Below, in pieces: positions 35,485 to 46,059 of a DNA stretch of 49,500 nucleotides. Origin of the DNA: Adiantum capillus-veneris (lineage: Eukaryota; Streptophyta; Polypodiopsida; Polypodiales; Pteridaceae); the NCBI GenBank assembly GCA_014529385.2, contig CM043966.1:43349037-43398536 (forward strand). Reading direction: 5' to 3'. Position 1 is the stretch's first letter. Each line of letters starts with the position of its first letter. Below the pieces are notes generated by a model that had not been told where the DNA came from, made no database searches, and saw only the letters and a list, made by a program, of their open reading frames with translations. The translations under genes and the position numbers were made by a program.

Positions 35485-36687
35485 AATTTCTCAGTTATAG
35501 CCTTGATTCGCAAGCAGAGCTTGGCCTTAGGTACATAAAGACTTGAGATTCTCAATGACAAGAAATACATGGCTTTTCGTACCAATACCAACCAGTTTCA
35601 AATGTAGTCAACCCAATTTGGAAATGTCCAAGTTCTTTCCAATCTCCCTATAAGAGCATTACTGTATAAGGTAGTCTGAGAATCACATGGATATACAGGA
35701 ACTCTTAATGCAAACTTTTGCTTCAATCCTATCAAAACAGTCACCCACATCAATTTGCAACTTCCAACTCTAGAATACTCAATTTCAAGTAGCAAACAAT
35801 GTCCAATTGACCCCAAGTTTTTCAGGCTACCTGTACGATGAGTCTATCAACACAGGTGACCAAAAAATGTGAAAAGTTCTTTCTCTAGCTAGCAGGAGAT
35901 ATTAATTGTGATTAATATCTACTGGTTCAAAAAATCAATATTTTCCACTTTTGCTGGTTTCCCTAGGTTGAGTTAGGTCCAATAAGCCTTGTGTTTATCC
36001 AAAAAATCTGGAAAAGTTCAACACAAATTTACACCAGTTTCAGTAATTTGCAGACTTTGCTACAAAACAATTGTCAATCTCAATCAAAACCAATTCAAAT
36101 CGCCCCAAATTTGGCATAGGCACTCAATTACTATCAGAGACCCAATCCCTATTGAGAAAATTCCACAAAATGGATTGTTTAGAGTAGAAGCTATTGATCA
36201 TGATTAATAGCTCCTGGGTCAAAACTCTTTTTGATTTTCTTAGCTTATCTTTGAAGGTTCAGTCCACGAATTCTCTACAATTTTCCAAGATAACCCACAA
36301 ATGACACCTCATGTGATGAGATAAATCGAAAATCCACTTGGATATCTACTTACCCTACTCCTATTCAATCGGCAATAGGTAGTGGAAAATGTCTACTAAC
36401 ACTGAGTTTTTTCTTGTTTTAATTATGAAATGAGTGTCAACCTTCAGACCCTAACATAGTCCAATGCGTCAACCACTCAAAGGCAACCTAATCTAAGCCT
36501 AAAAGGTTCTCAAGAGTACGACTACTCCCAAGATGCCTCTACATAGCTGAAGTAGACACACCTCAACCGTGAGATTTCTAAAAGAAGAATTTTGACTCTA
36601 GGTGAACCTAGAGCTAGGTGAACCTAGAGGAAGTCTTTGCACAATGTTACCAGAAACCTGAGGTTTTATTTAGTTTAGATTACCTCA
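35485..36687 (-). other. Element F untranslated leader with palindromes
   Basis: Non-coding stretch between the extra ORF and the primer site. Two palindromes lie 292 bp apart: 35897-35920 (AGATATTAAT, TGTG, ATTAATATCT; perfect arms) and 36189-36212 (AGCTATTGAT, CATG, ATTAATAGCT; one mismatch). Sequence around them is weakly repeated (AAAAGTTC, CTGGTTCAAAA). Confidence 0.6.
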
Positions 36688-36705
36688 TCCTTGGCAACGG
36701 TGCCA
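36688..36705 (-). other. Element F primer-binding site (tRNA-Asp type)
   Basis: Minus strand TGGCACCGTTGCCAAGGA, three mismatches from the TGGCGCCGTTGCCGGGGA site used by many plant gypsy elements, located three bases after the LTR end CCCAACA. Confidence 0.75.
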
Positions 36706-36708
36706 AAA

Positions 36709-37652
36709 TGTTGGGCCCTTTGCTTGTCAACCCAAACTATCTTATTGTAGAGATAACAAGAACCACTGATATAAATGTCATACCATGGGACAAAGCTAAT
36801 CCAGCTAGTGCATGGAGGCTACAAGAGATTGTCAGTCTCTTGAAAAACGCATTCAATCCCTACTTACTCAAACAAACACTCAACTGCAGTCGGCTAGCAA
36901 AAAGTAGTCACGAAACCGCAAGGAAATCTCATCACTTCATCAAGCAATAAAGTCCAAATGCAACCAAAATTATAGATAAGATAGGCAACATACATGCCCA
37001 AACCCTCAAATCTCCCTCAGAATTGGACAAAATCACGATTAATATTAGCAGGACAAATTTTAACCTAACTATTTTTGGTCCTGAATGCTCCTACTAGCTT
37101 GCTATGATGCCCCAACACCCCTCCTATGCATAAAATGTAGTTTGGATATATGAAATGTCAGTTATGAGAAAATTTATAATGAGGTTAGACACAACAAAAA
37201 AATAGATTCATCACGAGAAACTTATAATGCCATGTAGAGCTTTCACTTATGTGAATGTAATGGAAGTATGGCACTCCAAATAGACCATCCACAAGAGAGT
37301 TATGAGCTTTAGAAGAAAGAGGGAGAATACACAGTGTTCTTTATAATCGCACGTATCTTCATTATTCAAAGTGAACTTACAAAAATAATACAAAACTTGG
37401 CTTTTATACCTTTCCATAAGGTTTTAGGTAAAAAATAAAGAGATGTACCAACTCTGTCGTAGTCTAAAAATTAAGTAATACAATCTGGAAGCTTATAGCT
37501 CCACTGGATCTAACTCATAGTTACATATGCACTTGCTTCAAAAATCAATAGAGTACAAGGGCTTGCGGCTATAATTATTTAAATTGAGTAAAAAAATAAT
37601 ATTACATCATGGGCTGGTCTTTAGAGCCTCTTTGTTAGCTAGGTTGCTAACA
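36709..37652 (-). repeat. Element F 5' LTR
   Basis: Plus-strand edges TGTTGGGCCC (36709) and GTTGCTAACA (37652), inverted TGTT/AACA ends. A third trace of the leader palindrome (AATCACGATTAATATT) lies at 37031. The outer edge is inferred from sequence only, as no partner LTR is present. Confidence 0.55.
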
Positions 37653-39257
37653 CCCCAGGTCATCGACCCATTCATCTAAGGCTAAGCAATGTAGGCTGTC
37701 TAATCTAATTCAACGATGTCATGAGAAACATAAAACATGAGTCCAACCATATAATATCATCTTGTAAATGCACAAACAATCCTTTCCAAGGTAATTAGGC
37801 TATACAAGGTCTCTACCCTTGCACATCTGACAAAAGCTATCAAGGTAATTAGGCTATATTGGGTCTCTAGCCTTCCACATCTAACATAATCTATCAAAAC
37901 CACTTCATAATCCAATCCAAAACCATAAAACATAATACAATCCTCATCACATGGGTGATCACTCCACCCTACTCTAGGTGATGCACATTATTATGCAAAA
38001 ACAAGTTAGTACATAATATGGTTGCAAAAATTTTGACAGCATTTTAACAACACACTAATAACCAAAAAATATCCAAGAGCAACACTAACATCCAAAATCA
38101 AAATCACAACCATAACCATAAGGGATCTTCAACCCTTGACCATAAACCATATTCACTGAGACCAACTCCCACACTTGGAGTTTTAATTGTACTTGCAGTA
38201 GTCAATTTTTATGCACACAAAATGATCTAACGAGGGACTAAACATAATTTCAAATCTTCAATTTAGACACATCTAAACATATGCAAATGATGTACCATGA
38301 CCGCACATCACCTCCCTCGCACATATAGCTAGTTTTGACCTAGAAGGGTGGAAAGCAGTACACACATGCACATGAGACATCCATATCATTTCTTTGAGGT
38401 TCCAATCATGAAACATCATCACATAAACCCAATAATTTTGATCAATCCATATGCCATAACTTCACATGTAGGTGCAAAACAACTTCTCTATATTTTTGGA
38501 TGCACGCACAACATACAAGAGAGAGTGTTTGAACTCATATCAGTGCATCAAACCAAAGTGGTTAACCTCTAGAGAGATAAGTGTTGTGTGATTAGGGAGA
38601 AATCGGTGTTCAAATACCATATTGCAAAGCAAATCTTATCAATGGTCTTTCCCTATAGAAGGTGAAAGTAAACAATGGTACTATGGGAGGCATTTGACTT
38701 TGATGCTATTGCTTGAGAAACCATTGACCTTCAAATATGTCTCCATGATGATGTAGTGCAGGACATCTCTATGAATAATGGTTGAGATATACATTGCTCA
38801 AGTTGTACCTCTTTATTGTCAATGACAAGGTTGCTTGGTTTAAAAAGAAAAACTCTATATAATATAGACTGTCACAAAATCTAATATCTAATATCTAACA
38901 AACCCAAATGATTTTCTCATATTAAATTGATCACTTAATGTGGGAGAATAAACGGGAACAAGTGTTCAGATATAGACATGTGCTTATAGATCTATCTCAA
39001 CACGGGTACAAGGGGGGGTCGACCCAAGCAAGATAGGGGGTTGCTTAGGGGGTATACTCACCCACACACACTCACAAACACTCTCATTGTGTGCTATGCA
39101 AAGTGCAAAAACTCCCTCTCCTTCTCCAAGCAAGTAGAGGTTGAGAGCCTACACCAACACTCTTGGATATGGAGTGAAAATCCAACCAAGAGCCATGCTT
39201 CAATGCTTAAGCTTGCCATCTCCTTCTTCTTCATTACTATGCTATTATGTATGCTAG
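37653..39257. other. Non-coding DNA between elements F and C
   Basis: No coding sense. Contains one 54-bp tandem duplication (37787-37840 and 37841-37894, CAAGGTAATTAGGCTATA..). The last bases GCTAG precede the TG of element C. Confidence 0.4.
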
Positions 39258-40779
39258 TGATAGCCGACTTTTGAAAATCAAAGAAAAAGAAGAAGAAAAA
39301 AACTTATTTTTCCTCTGTTGAAGCCTTGGCAACACTGTTGGAAGGCTCGGCACCGCCTGGTCAATCCTCCCAACACCCCTACGGGCATGACACCCCCCCC
39401 CCCCCCCCCCCTTTGATTTTCCGGCCTTGTCACCCTCAGCCCCGTTGGTCCACACCCCAGCCTAACCGGCCGCCCTCGGTTTCAGATACCCTTAGTCCCC
39501 CCGTAGTTTATTCCCCCCCCCCTGCCCGACTGGCATTGGATGAAATAACACCCCCTCTCTTTCTCTCTCATTTTCCCTACATACCTCTCTCTAGTATCCT
39601 CTCTCCCTCTCTCCCAAATTTACCCCCCCCCCCCCCCCCCCCCCGGCCAGGCGCAAGCTTTGAGCACTCACCCTGACCCCTCTCTCGTGCTCCCTCTGTG
39701 TTGATCCGCATGGAACCCCCCCCCCCCCCCGCCTCACACTTTTCCCCCCACTCTCTTCCCCCCCCCCCCCCCTTGGCCTGCTAATATTCTTCCCCTAACC
39801 CCTCCCCCCTCTTCCCCACCCGCTCGCCTCACCCTCCCCTCGGCTTCACTCACCCTTCCCTTGGCCCGCTATCCCCACTATCCCCCCCACACCATTGACT
39901 TCTACCCCCCCCTCATCCTTGAGACAACATACAAAACGGAGGATAAGACAACACCCCCCCCCCCCCCCCCCCCCCCCCCAACGGTGGGCACCTGCCCTAG
40001 GAGATTATCATTTTTTTTTGTAAATATCCTCTCTCTAGGTGATGGTCACAAAGTCCCACCAAGAGATTCCCATATTTTAATAAACCTCCCAAAGCAAAGC
40101 AATTGTCAACCACACCGAGCCCACCACTTTCTTTGTCTCCCCGATTAAGCTTACCCTAACCACACTGGGATTACCATAATCCAAGCAGCCAACACCTATA
40201 AATTGGCACTGAGAGGTCACTATCGAGGGGGGGGAGGGGGGGGGGGGGGGGGGGGCAATTCATGAGGAGTCAAGCATTTGTAGAGTGTAGTGGGAAGGAT
40301 TGACACTATCACCATCACGGGGATGGGGCTTGTGTGTTGGTTTTGCCTTGGGAATTGCACCATGCGAAGGGAACCACATCCATCTCTCGACTCCAATGGT
40401 CGATGCACACACGTATACACGCTCTTTGTAGCAAGTATTCACAATCGTTGAGTCGTCTTAGAGAATGCACCAAGTAGGTTGCACCACCTCCTCTCCCTAC
40501 CTCTCTACCACCAAGGCGTTCCACTTTGTAAATATTGCAAAAATAATTTACCCTCACACCCCCGAGGGTTTTCATCATTTGCAAATCTGTGTGTGTGTGT
40601 GTGTGTATGTGTGTGTGTGTGTGTAAGTTTGTGGTGTTTATATTATCGTGGTTTGTGTCCTAGCCGCGCAAAGCTAGGTGGTGCCCCTATTCACTTTATC
40701 GTGACAGGCTCGAGGCGCGCCATTCGGCCCCCGGTGTTTTAGAGGCCGTCGGGGTTCAGGGTTTTCTTTGCGTCCGTCA
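39258..40779 (+). repeat. Element C 5' LTR
   Basis: Starts TGATAGCCGACTTTTGAAAA and ends GCGTCCGTCA. Poly-C tracts at 39393-39411, 39623-39644, 39716-39730, 39758-39772 and 39954-39979, a G-rich run at 40227-40255 and (GT)n at 40589-40623. GGTGATGGTCACAAAG and CCTATAAATTGGCACTGAGAGGTCACTA (40195) align with the LTR of B. Confidence 0.88.
40195..40222 (+). promoter_or_regulatory. TATA and start region of element C LTR
   Basis: CCTATAAATT then GGCACTGAGAGGTCACTA, conserved with B. Confidence 0.65.
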
Positions 40780-40781
40780 TT

Positions 40782-40799
40782 TGGTGCCCCCACTGAGGA
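40782..40799 (+). other. Element C primer-binding site candidate
   Basis: TGGTGCCCCCACTGAGGA, two bases after the LTR end TCA; one mismatch from the element B site. Confidence 0.65.
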
Positions 40800-40854
40800 G
40801 GGCTTTCTAAGACCCTTCAGTTTACAATGCTGAAAGTGACGCCCACTATCAATC

Positions 40855-42060
40855 ATGGACGAATGGATGAAGGAATTTTCTAACTGGAGGATGGAAGAAG
40901 AGGAGACGAAGGAGGCACTAGCCGCCTTCATTGAGGTGCTACTGCGAGGCACTAGTGTCGTCAGCATTCAAGAGGTAAATTCTCCATCTAGTCGCTCGTT
41001 CTAACTATAAATTGAGAGCATCAGGTGTGAGGTCGGTGAAGTGCCATCACTGTTGTCAACCGAGGAACACTGTCAATGAGTGCCAGCAAACGAAGGCAGC
41101 GAAAGGGCTGAAGTCATCTACATCGACATTCATCACGAAGAAGTCATTCACACCAAGGAAGGGAAGCAAACAGTGAGACCTCTTTTCCCTAAAGAAACTG
41201 CAGTCAAAGTTATAACTCCAAAGTGGCCTAAAGGGGCTGCTCGAGCCAAAGGCAAGGAGAAGATAAGCCAGTCTGGAAACACATGACCCCGAAGGGAGAA
41301 GCATCTGGCCAAGCAAGTGCTTCAAGCTTAGAAAGCTGGGTTGTACCCACTTTGTCAAAGAAGAAGTCATCCGAAGCTAAGCGGCGGAAGGTCGTCTACC
41401 GATTTGCACGACGCATGCGAGTGCTACCAATCCACTTCGACAATCCAGAAGAAGAAGTGTAAGAAGATTCCCATGTCCTAAAGAAGAGTGGTTCAGCTAC
41501 TGCTCTCACTGTTTTGGAAAGCGAGTGGAGGATCTTCCTCCTCTCCCTGTACAACTTATCCTGAAGAACCTCTCTACCACGGGAGAAACCTAGTGGGCTC
41601 GGGACGAGTTGCAACTGAATGGAGTAGAATTCATGCAACACGCCGACTACAGAAATTACCTGCAATTGCTGTTAGCCAAGAGGCTGGGAGTGGTCAGACT
41701 TGTCGCCATCACCCCGTACGTGCTGAGCAACGAAGGAAAGGTAGAACCCATGAAAGGTGACGACCTCTTGTGGATGTGCCGACTCATCAACACTGACACG
41801 GTAAGAGTATGAGTAAGTATTCCACGCTCTGTGCATGATGGAAAACGGGCCGACGGCATTCCCGTTCAGATTCCTGGAGCATATGCATGTGAATATTTAT
41901 GTAGATAGGAAAGTCTTCTACCAATAGAAGATCGTACACCTATTTGGTGCGACGGTACTAGGAGAAATCATCAATTCCTCGAACCCTATCATTCTCCCCA
42001 TATTAGATTACCATCATTCCTTTAATGTCTCTATCTTTATCCTGTTTTAACCTATCCACC
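40855..42060 (+). pseudogene. Element C pre-gag coding region
   Basis: Same order as in B. ATG at 40855 with EWMKEFSNWRMEEEETKEAL, IEVLL and IQE followed by GTAAAT; 41080-41286 with AEVIYIDIHHEEVIHTKEGK, PLFPKE and PKWPKGAARAKGKEK; about 41465-41812 with CPKEEWFSYCSHCFGKRVED, DELQLNGVEFMQHADY and LLLAKRLGVVRLVAITPYVL, with one stop at 41591 where B has CAG; 41835-42050 with MMENGPTAFPFRFLEH. A Cys-x2-Cys (YCSHCFGK) occurs in both copies. Protein-level conservation suggests it was translated. Function unknown. Confidence 0.65.
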
Positions 42061-42162
42061 CACCCCTGTAAAAAGCCGCTATGAGCCGCTACTGTTAATG
42101 TAATGTAAAAAAAAAGAGGAAAAAGAAAAAAAAAGAGATTTATAATTTCCTGAGTCACTACC

Positions 42163-43230
42163 ATGGCAAGTGTTTCTTTCCCCACGTTCAATGAAAAGAA
42201 GGGAGAGGATCTCACCACCGACTTTTTGGATGATTTTGACATTGCTTGTGTCGTCTCTAACAAAGATGACGACATTTCACGACTTAGAATTTTTCCTCTA
42301 CTGATGAAAGTAGAGGCCAAGTCCTGGTATAATGCATTGCCCCAGGCTACCAAGAATGCATGGGAAGTGTTAAGGGCTACTTTTGTAAAGAGGTTTGGTG
42401 GAGGCACAACCTTGGAGAAGCTATGGCAGCTACTACTGACAGAATTAAAGCAGGAAGGCCTGCTGGAGTATGCCACCTACGAGTCCAAATTTGTGGACTT
42501 ATGGGAGAGATGGGTTGCCTCACTGGAGGAAGGCGAAGGAGTGCCTAATTTCCTAAAGAAGGACCGTTTCATTGTTGCTGGTCTATGGTCGCCTGCTTAG
42601 AGAGAAGGTGAAGGGAAGGTTTCCTGCAACATATGAGTTGGCAGTCGAAGTAGCCGGCCTTAAAGACAAGAAGCTGTGCATGAAAGCAAGAGTAAACGAG
42701 TCAGAGGAAACAAGCTCGGCCCGACCAACCCTAGTGTCTGCAACAACCAATCATAGAGTCCAACCGTCGCAGGAGGCATCAAAAGAGCAGCAAGGCCTGC
42801 TGAGTCGCATCACCACGCAACTAGAGAGTTTATCTGTGCATCTGGTGTAGCAAGGGCATGCATCTGGCAGGAACCCAGAACAAGGAAGAGGACAACGAAG
42901 GCAGAACCTAGAGTACCACTGTTACAACTACGGGGAAGATGGCCATGGAATGTACTACTGTCCACACCCGGGGAGGCAGAATTTCAATAGAGGGGGGAGA
43001 CAGAATCAGATCTCTCCGCCAAGAGCAAGACCACCACCACCTAGGCAACCAGGACCAATCCCACCGGTCCAAATCCTTTGACCACCTGTACAACAACAAC
43101 AACCACCCCAACCTCTCATTCCGCCACTACCCCCACCACCTGCTGTGAACCAAGCGGTGAGTGTTATTAGCTTAGAAGCTAAAGGGAAGGCGAAGGTAGA
43201 AGAATCAGCTTGAGAGAAGCACAAAGGAAC
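42163..43230 (+). pseudogene. gag: Element C gag
   Basis: ATG at 42163: MASVSFPTFNEKKGEDLTTD. Capsid motifs KVEAKSWYNALPQATKNAWE and FVKRFGGGTTLEKLWQLL fit Retrotrans_gag. Compared with B, one extra base near 42590 shifts the frame into VKGRFPATYELAVEVAGLKD. Then a stop at 42848 (CAG in B). The zinc knuckle at 42920-42961 is C-x2-Y-x4-H-x4-C: the second Cys is Tyr, whereas B has kept that Cys but lost the last one. A Pro/Gln-rich stretch carries a CGA-to-TGA stop at 43079. Confidence 0.85.
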
Positions 43231-43246
43231 AACGAAGGTAGAAGAA

Positions 43247-43945
43247 GTGGATGCTATGGGAGTGAAGCGTGCGAGGCAAGAGGAGGCATCTCAAAGAGGA
43301 GAGAAGATGAAAGGAAAGGCCGAGTCTAGCAAGCAAGCAACTAGACCGCGGTGGAAGATAGACATCGTGGACTTCTCACTAGGTGAGTATGCAAAACCCT
43401 ATGACTTAGTTCAGGATGTGTTAATGCAGGGCCCGAAGATAACTTGGCCCCAATTACTCCACCTTGCACCCAGAATGAGGAGGCAATGGACAAAAATGGT
43501 AAGTACCAGGAAATCAAGGCCCAGGATAGCTGGGGCTATCTTCGGGAGGGATCTCGACGACATCTTGCCAACCATGGACGCTCACATCAAGGGGCAACGA
43601 ATTTCAAACATCTACATAGATGGTGGCGCGCAAATATGCGTCATGAGTGAAAAGATGATGCACCATCTAGGTCTAGAGGTAAGTAGGCCGTCACCATGCC
43701 GAGCCAAGATGGAAAACAATGTAAGAGTGAAATGCGTAGGCATTGTAAATGCGGTCAAAGTAAAAGCATTCAATACAGAAGTGGAGGTAGACATCTTCAT
43801 CATGCCACACAAAGGTGAGGGCTACCCCATCATTCTTGGGAGGCCTTGGCTTATGGCTATGGAAGCTAAACAAGACCGGAGCACCGGGATGATCCAGATG
43901 AAGGATGCTAAAGGGAAGTCCATATTCTACGACATGAGGACTTGA
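43247..43945 (+). pseudogene. Element C aspartic protease region
   Basis: 232-codon open frame. Starts with the charged linker (KRARQEEASQRGEKMKGKAE) and a conserved block WKIDIVDFSLGEYAKPYDLV then QDVLMQGPKITWPQLLHLAP. The protease has ISNIYIDGGAQICVMSEKMM (catalytic Asp in DGGA), VKVKAFNTEVEVDIFIMP and GYPIILGRPWLMAM, the second family signature (hydrophobic-ILGRxWL). Domain appears complete within this frame. It is separated from RT by stops around 43945 and 44015. Confidence 0.8.
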
Positions 43946-44232
43946 AAGCAGCGTAACATGATCTTGGAGGCTTCAGAAGATGAGTCCACCAGTGACTACT
44001 CATCTACCTCAGGATAAGAGACAACCACCACCGACGGAAGTGACAGTAGCATCGAAGTAATGGGGGTCATTCTCAAAGACTCGAACAGGTTAACACAATC
44101 TGAAACAACCTCGACAAACCAAGAGGGATCATCAGGTATGCAGTCCTTGGAGGATGTAGGTAAGCTACAAAAAATGCTCTCAAATGACTTAACCAATGAA
44201 GAAAGGAAGGAGTACGTCTCCGGGACGTCTCC

Positions 44233-45060
44233 ATGCTAGGTAACTTCACTACTTTGTTCATTGATGGCTATGATAAGATCACAGGTATTACAGTAGTAAA
44301 ACACCATATAAAGCTCAAGGAAGGCAGTAAACCCGTAGTACAAAAGCTCAGAAGACTTGGAGTAATCCAACAAGAGGTGTTGCTTAAAGAAGTGAGAAGT
44401 TTGCTACAAGCAGGTTTCATCTACCCTGTCGAAGACTCAGAATGGGTCTCCCCAGTAGCAGTCACACGAAAACGAAAAGGTAAGTGGAGAGTCTGTGTGG
44501 ATTATAAACCTCTCAATGCAGCCACGAAGAGGGACCACTTTCCCCTCCCATTCTAGGATGAAATACTCAATGAAGTGGCAGGTCACGAGCGATACAGAGT
44601 ATGCGATGGCTACTCAGGATACTTCCAGATTAGCATTGCGGAGGAAGATCAAAAGAAGACAACCCTCATCACACCTTGGGGATGTTTTGCCTACAGAGTG
44701 ATGCCGTTTGGCCTCACTAATGCCCCGGCCACGTTTCAACACTATGTGACTTTTGTTTTCCAACCCTACTTTGGAACATCAATACGGGTTTTCATAGATG
44801 ATTTTTGCATTTATAGCTCACGAGCCCTTCATTTAAGCAAAGTCTATGATGGCTTAACTAGACTGCAAACCTTGGGGGGCCAACTCAACGTGGACAAGTG
44901 TCACATTGGTGAAAGCAAAGTCACTCTCCTTGGTCTTGTAATTTCAGCAAAAGGAATCGAGGCTGACCCTAGGAAGATTCACGCCCTGGTATCTTTATCG
45001 TCACCCACCACCGCCAAGCAGCTGGTTTCTTTCCTTTAGAAGGTAAGATACTTAAGCAGG
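44233..45060 (+). pseudogene. Element C reverse transcriptase
   Basis: Two in-frame pieces split by a TAG at 44554 (CAA in B). Motifs: VLLKEVRSLLQAGFIYPVED, GKWRVCVDYKPLNAATKRDH, VCDGYSGYFQISIAEEDQKK with the first catalytic Asp, AYRVMPFGLTNAPATFQHYV, VFIDDFCIYSS with the Asp pair at 44797-44802, and LNVDKCHIGESKVTLLGLVI. Another TAG at 45037 (CAA in B). Apart from these two stops the domain looks full length. Confidence 0.92.
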
Positions 45061-45600
45061 TTCATTCACCTGCTATCTCAAGTGGTCCTTCCCCTACAAA
45101 AACTCACCCAGAGGGATGTCTTCTCATGGAGTGAAGAGAATGAGCAGCAGTTTACTGAGGTAAAGTAAATCCTAGCTAAGCTTCCCACTATTTCACCTCC
45201 TAAGTGGGACGAGCCATTTTATGCGAACCCTAGTGTGGGAAGTGATACACTCGGAGCAGTGCTAATGCAAAGGACCCCAAAAATTCTTTCATGCGCCCTA
45301 TTTACTTCTCTAGTCGTGTCATGACCCCGTCAGAAAAAGGATTTACCGAGGTAGAACACATGGTTCTGGCACTAATGTTTGCTACCACAAAGTTCCGCTC
45401 CTATCTCCTGCCTAGACCCTTTGTAATCCTGACAATGGAGGAGGTTTTCCCATATGTAATGCGACACATGGATGTCTCATCTAAGATCTCAAAGTGGTTA
45501 ATTAGACTTCAAGAGTTTGACTACACCATGCAAGTAGAAAACTCCACCAGGGCTAGTTTAGTGAGAATTCTCACTCATCGTCATTATGAGAAGAAGCTGA
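45061..45600 (+). pseudogene. Element C connection and first RNase H
   Basis: RFIHLLSQVVLPLQKLTQRD and SWSEENEQQFTEVK, then stop at 45166 (CAG in B). A one-base loss near 45270 shifts into the frame open from 45291: MRPIYFSSRVMTPSEKGFTE, VEHMVLALMFATTKFRSYLL and PFVILTMEEVFPYVMRHMDV, ending with the IL-HRHY linker. Confidence 0.8.
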
Positions 45601-46018
45601 AGGTCAACACGGAAGCAAAGGAAGAAACATCAATGGTAGAAAGTCCTAGGCTAGAAAGAGCTCACTCTCTTTTCTTTGACGGAGCATACAAGAGAACAAT
45701 GGATCAGTTTGCAGCAGGCATGGTCATTTTCAATGAACGACAAGAAAGAGTATTCTCCATTGGGCAGTTATTACACTCCCACTCCAACAATGAAGCAGAA
45801 TATGCAGTCCTAATTCTTGGGTTGGAACAATGTATTTCACAAAGAATTCAGCGCCTAAATGTGTTCGGCGACGCTTTTCTTTTGATAAGGCAGATAAATG
45901 GCACAGGGGATTGTAAAAATCAGGTTTTACTTGGTCAACTTCGCCAAGTTAAGGACCTTCTAAAGAAGTTTGAAGCAATGAAACTATTCCATGTCCCAGA
46001 GCAGAAAATCAAGAGGAA
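45601..46018 (+). pseudogene. Element C second RNase H-like domain
   Basis: In the same frame as the first RNase H: HSLFFDGAYKRTMDQFAAGM (Asp), LLHSHSNNEAEYAVLILGLE (Glu in NNEAEY), RLNVFGDAFLLIRQINGTGD (Asp) and MKLFHVPEQK. All expected acidic residues are present. This is an RNase HI-like fold in addition to the normal one, the layout reported for plant Tat-group gypsy elements. The frame shifts at about 46015, just before integrase. Confidence 0.85.
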
Positions 46019-46059
46019 AATGCTCTAGCTAAAGAAAGAATACAAGAAGTTCCCGTAGG

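Larger units (their letters stand above)
31820..37652 (-). mobile_element. Element F: minus-strand gypsy remnant
   Basis: Read right to left: LTR 37652-36709 (TGTTAGCAAC start, GGGCCCAACA end), primer site at 36705-36688, a long leader with an extra ORF, gag, zinc knuckle and protease. RT, RNase H, integrase and the other LTR are absent, so the element is truncated near 31820. Confidence 0.8.

Noticed and set aside
39326-40148. Proline-rich open frames over the poly-C LTR of C (also 47432-48033)
   Set aside because: They lie in non-coding LTR sequence, and homopolymer lengths differ between the two LTRs.
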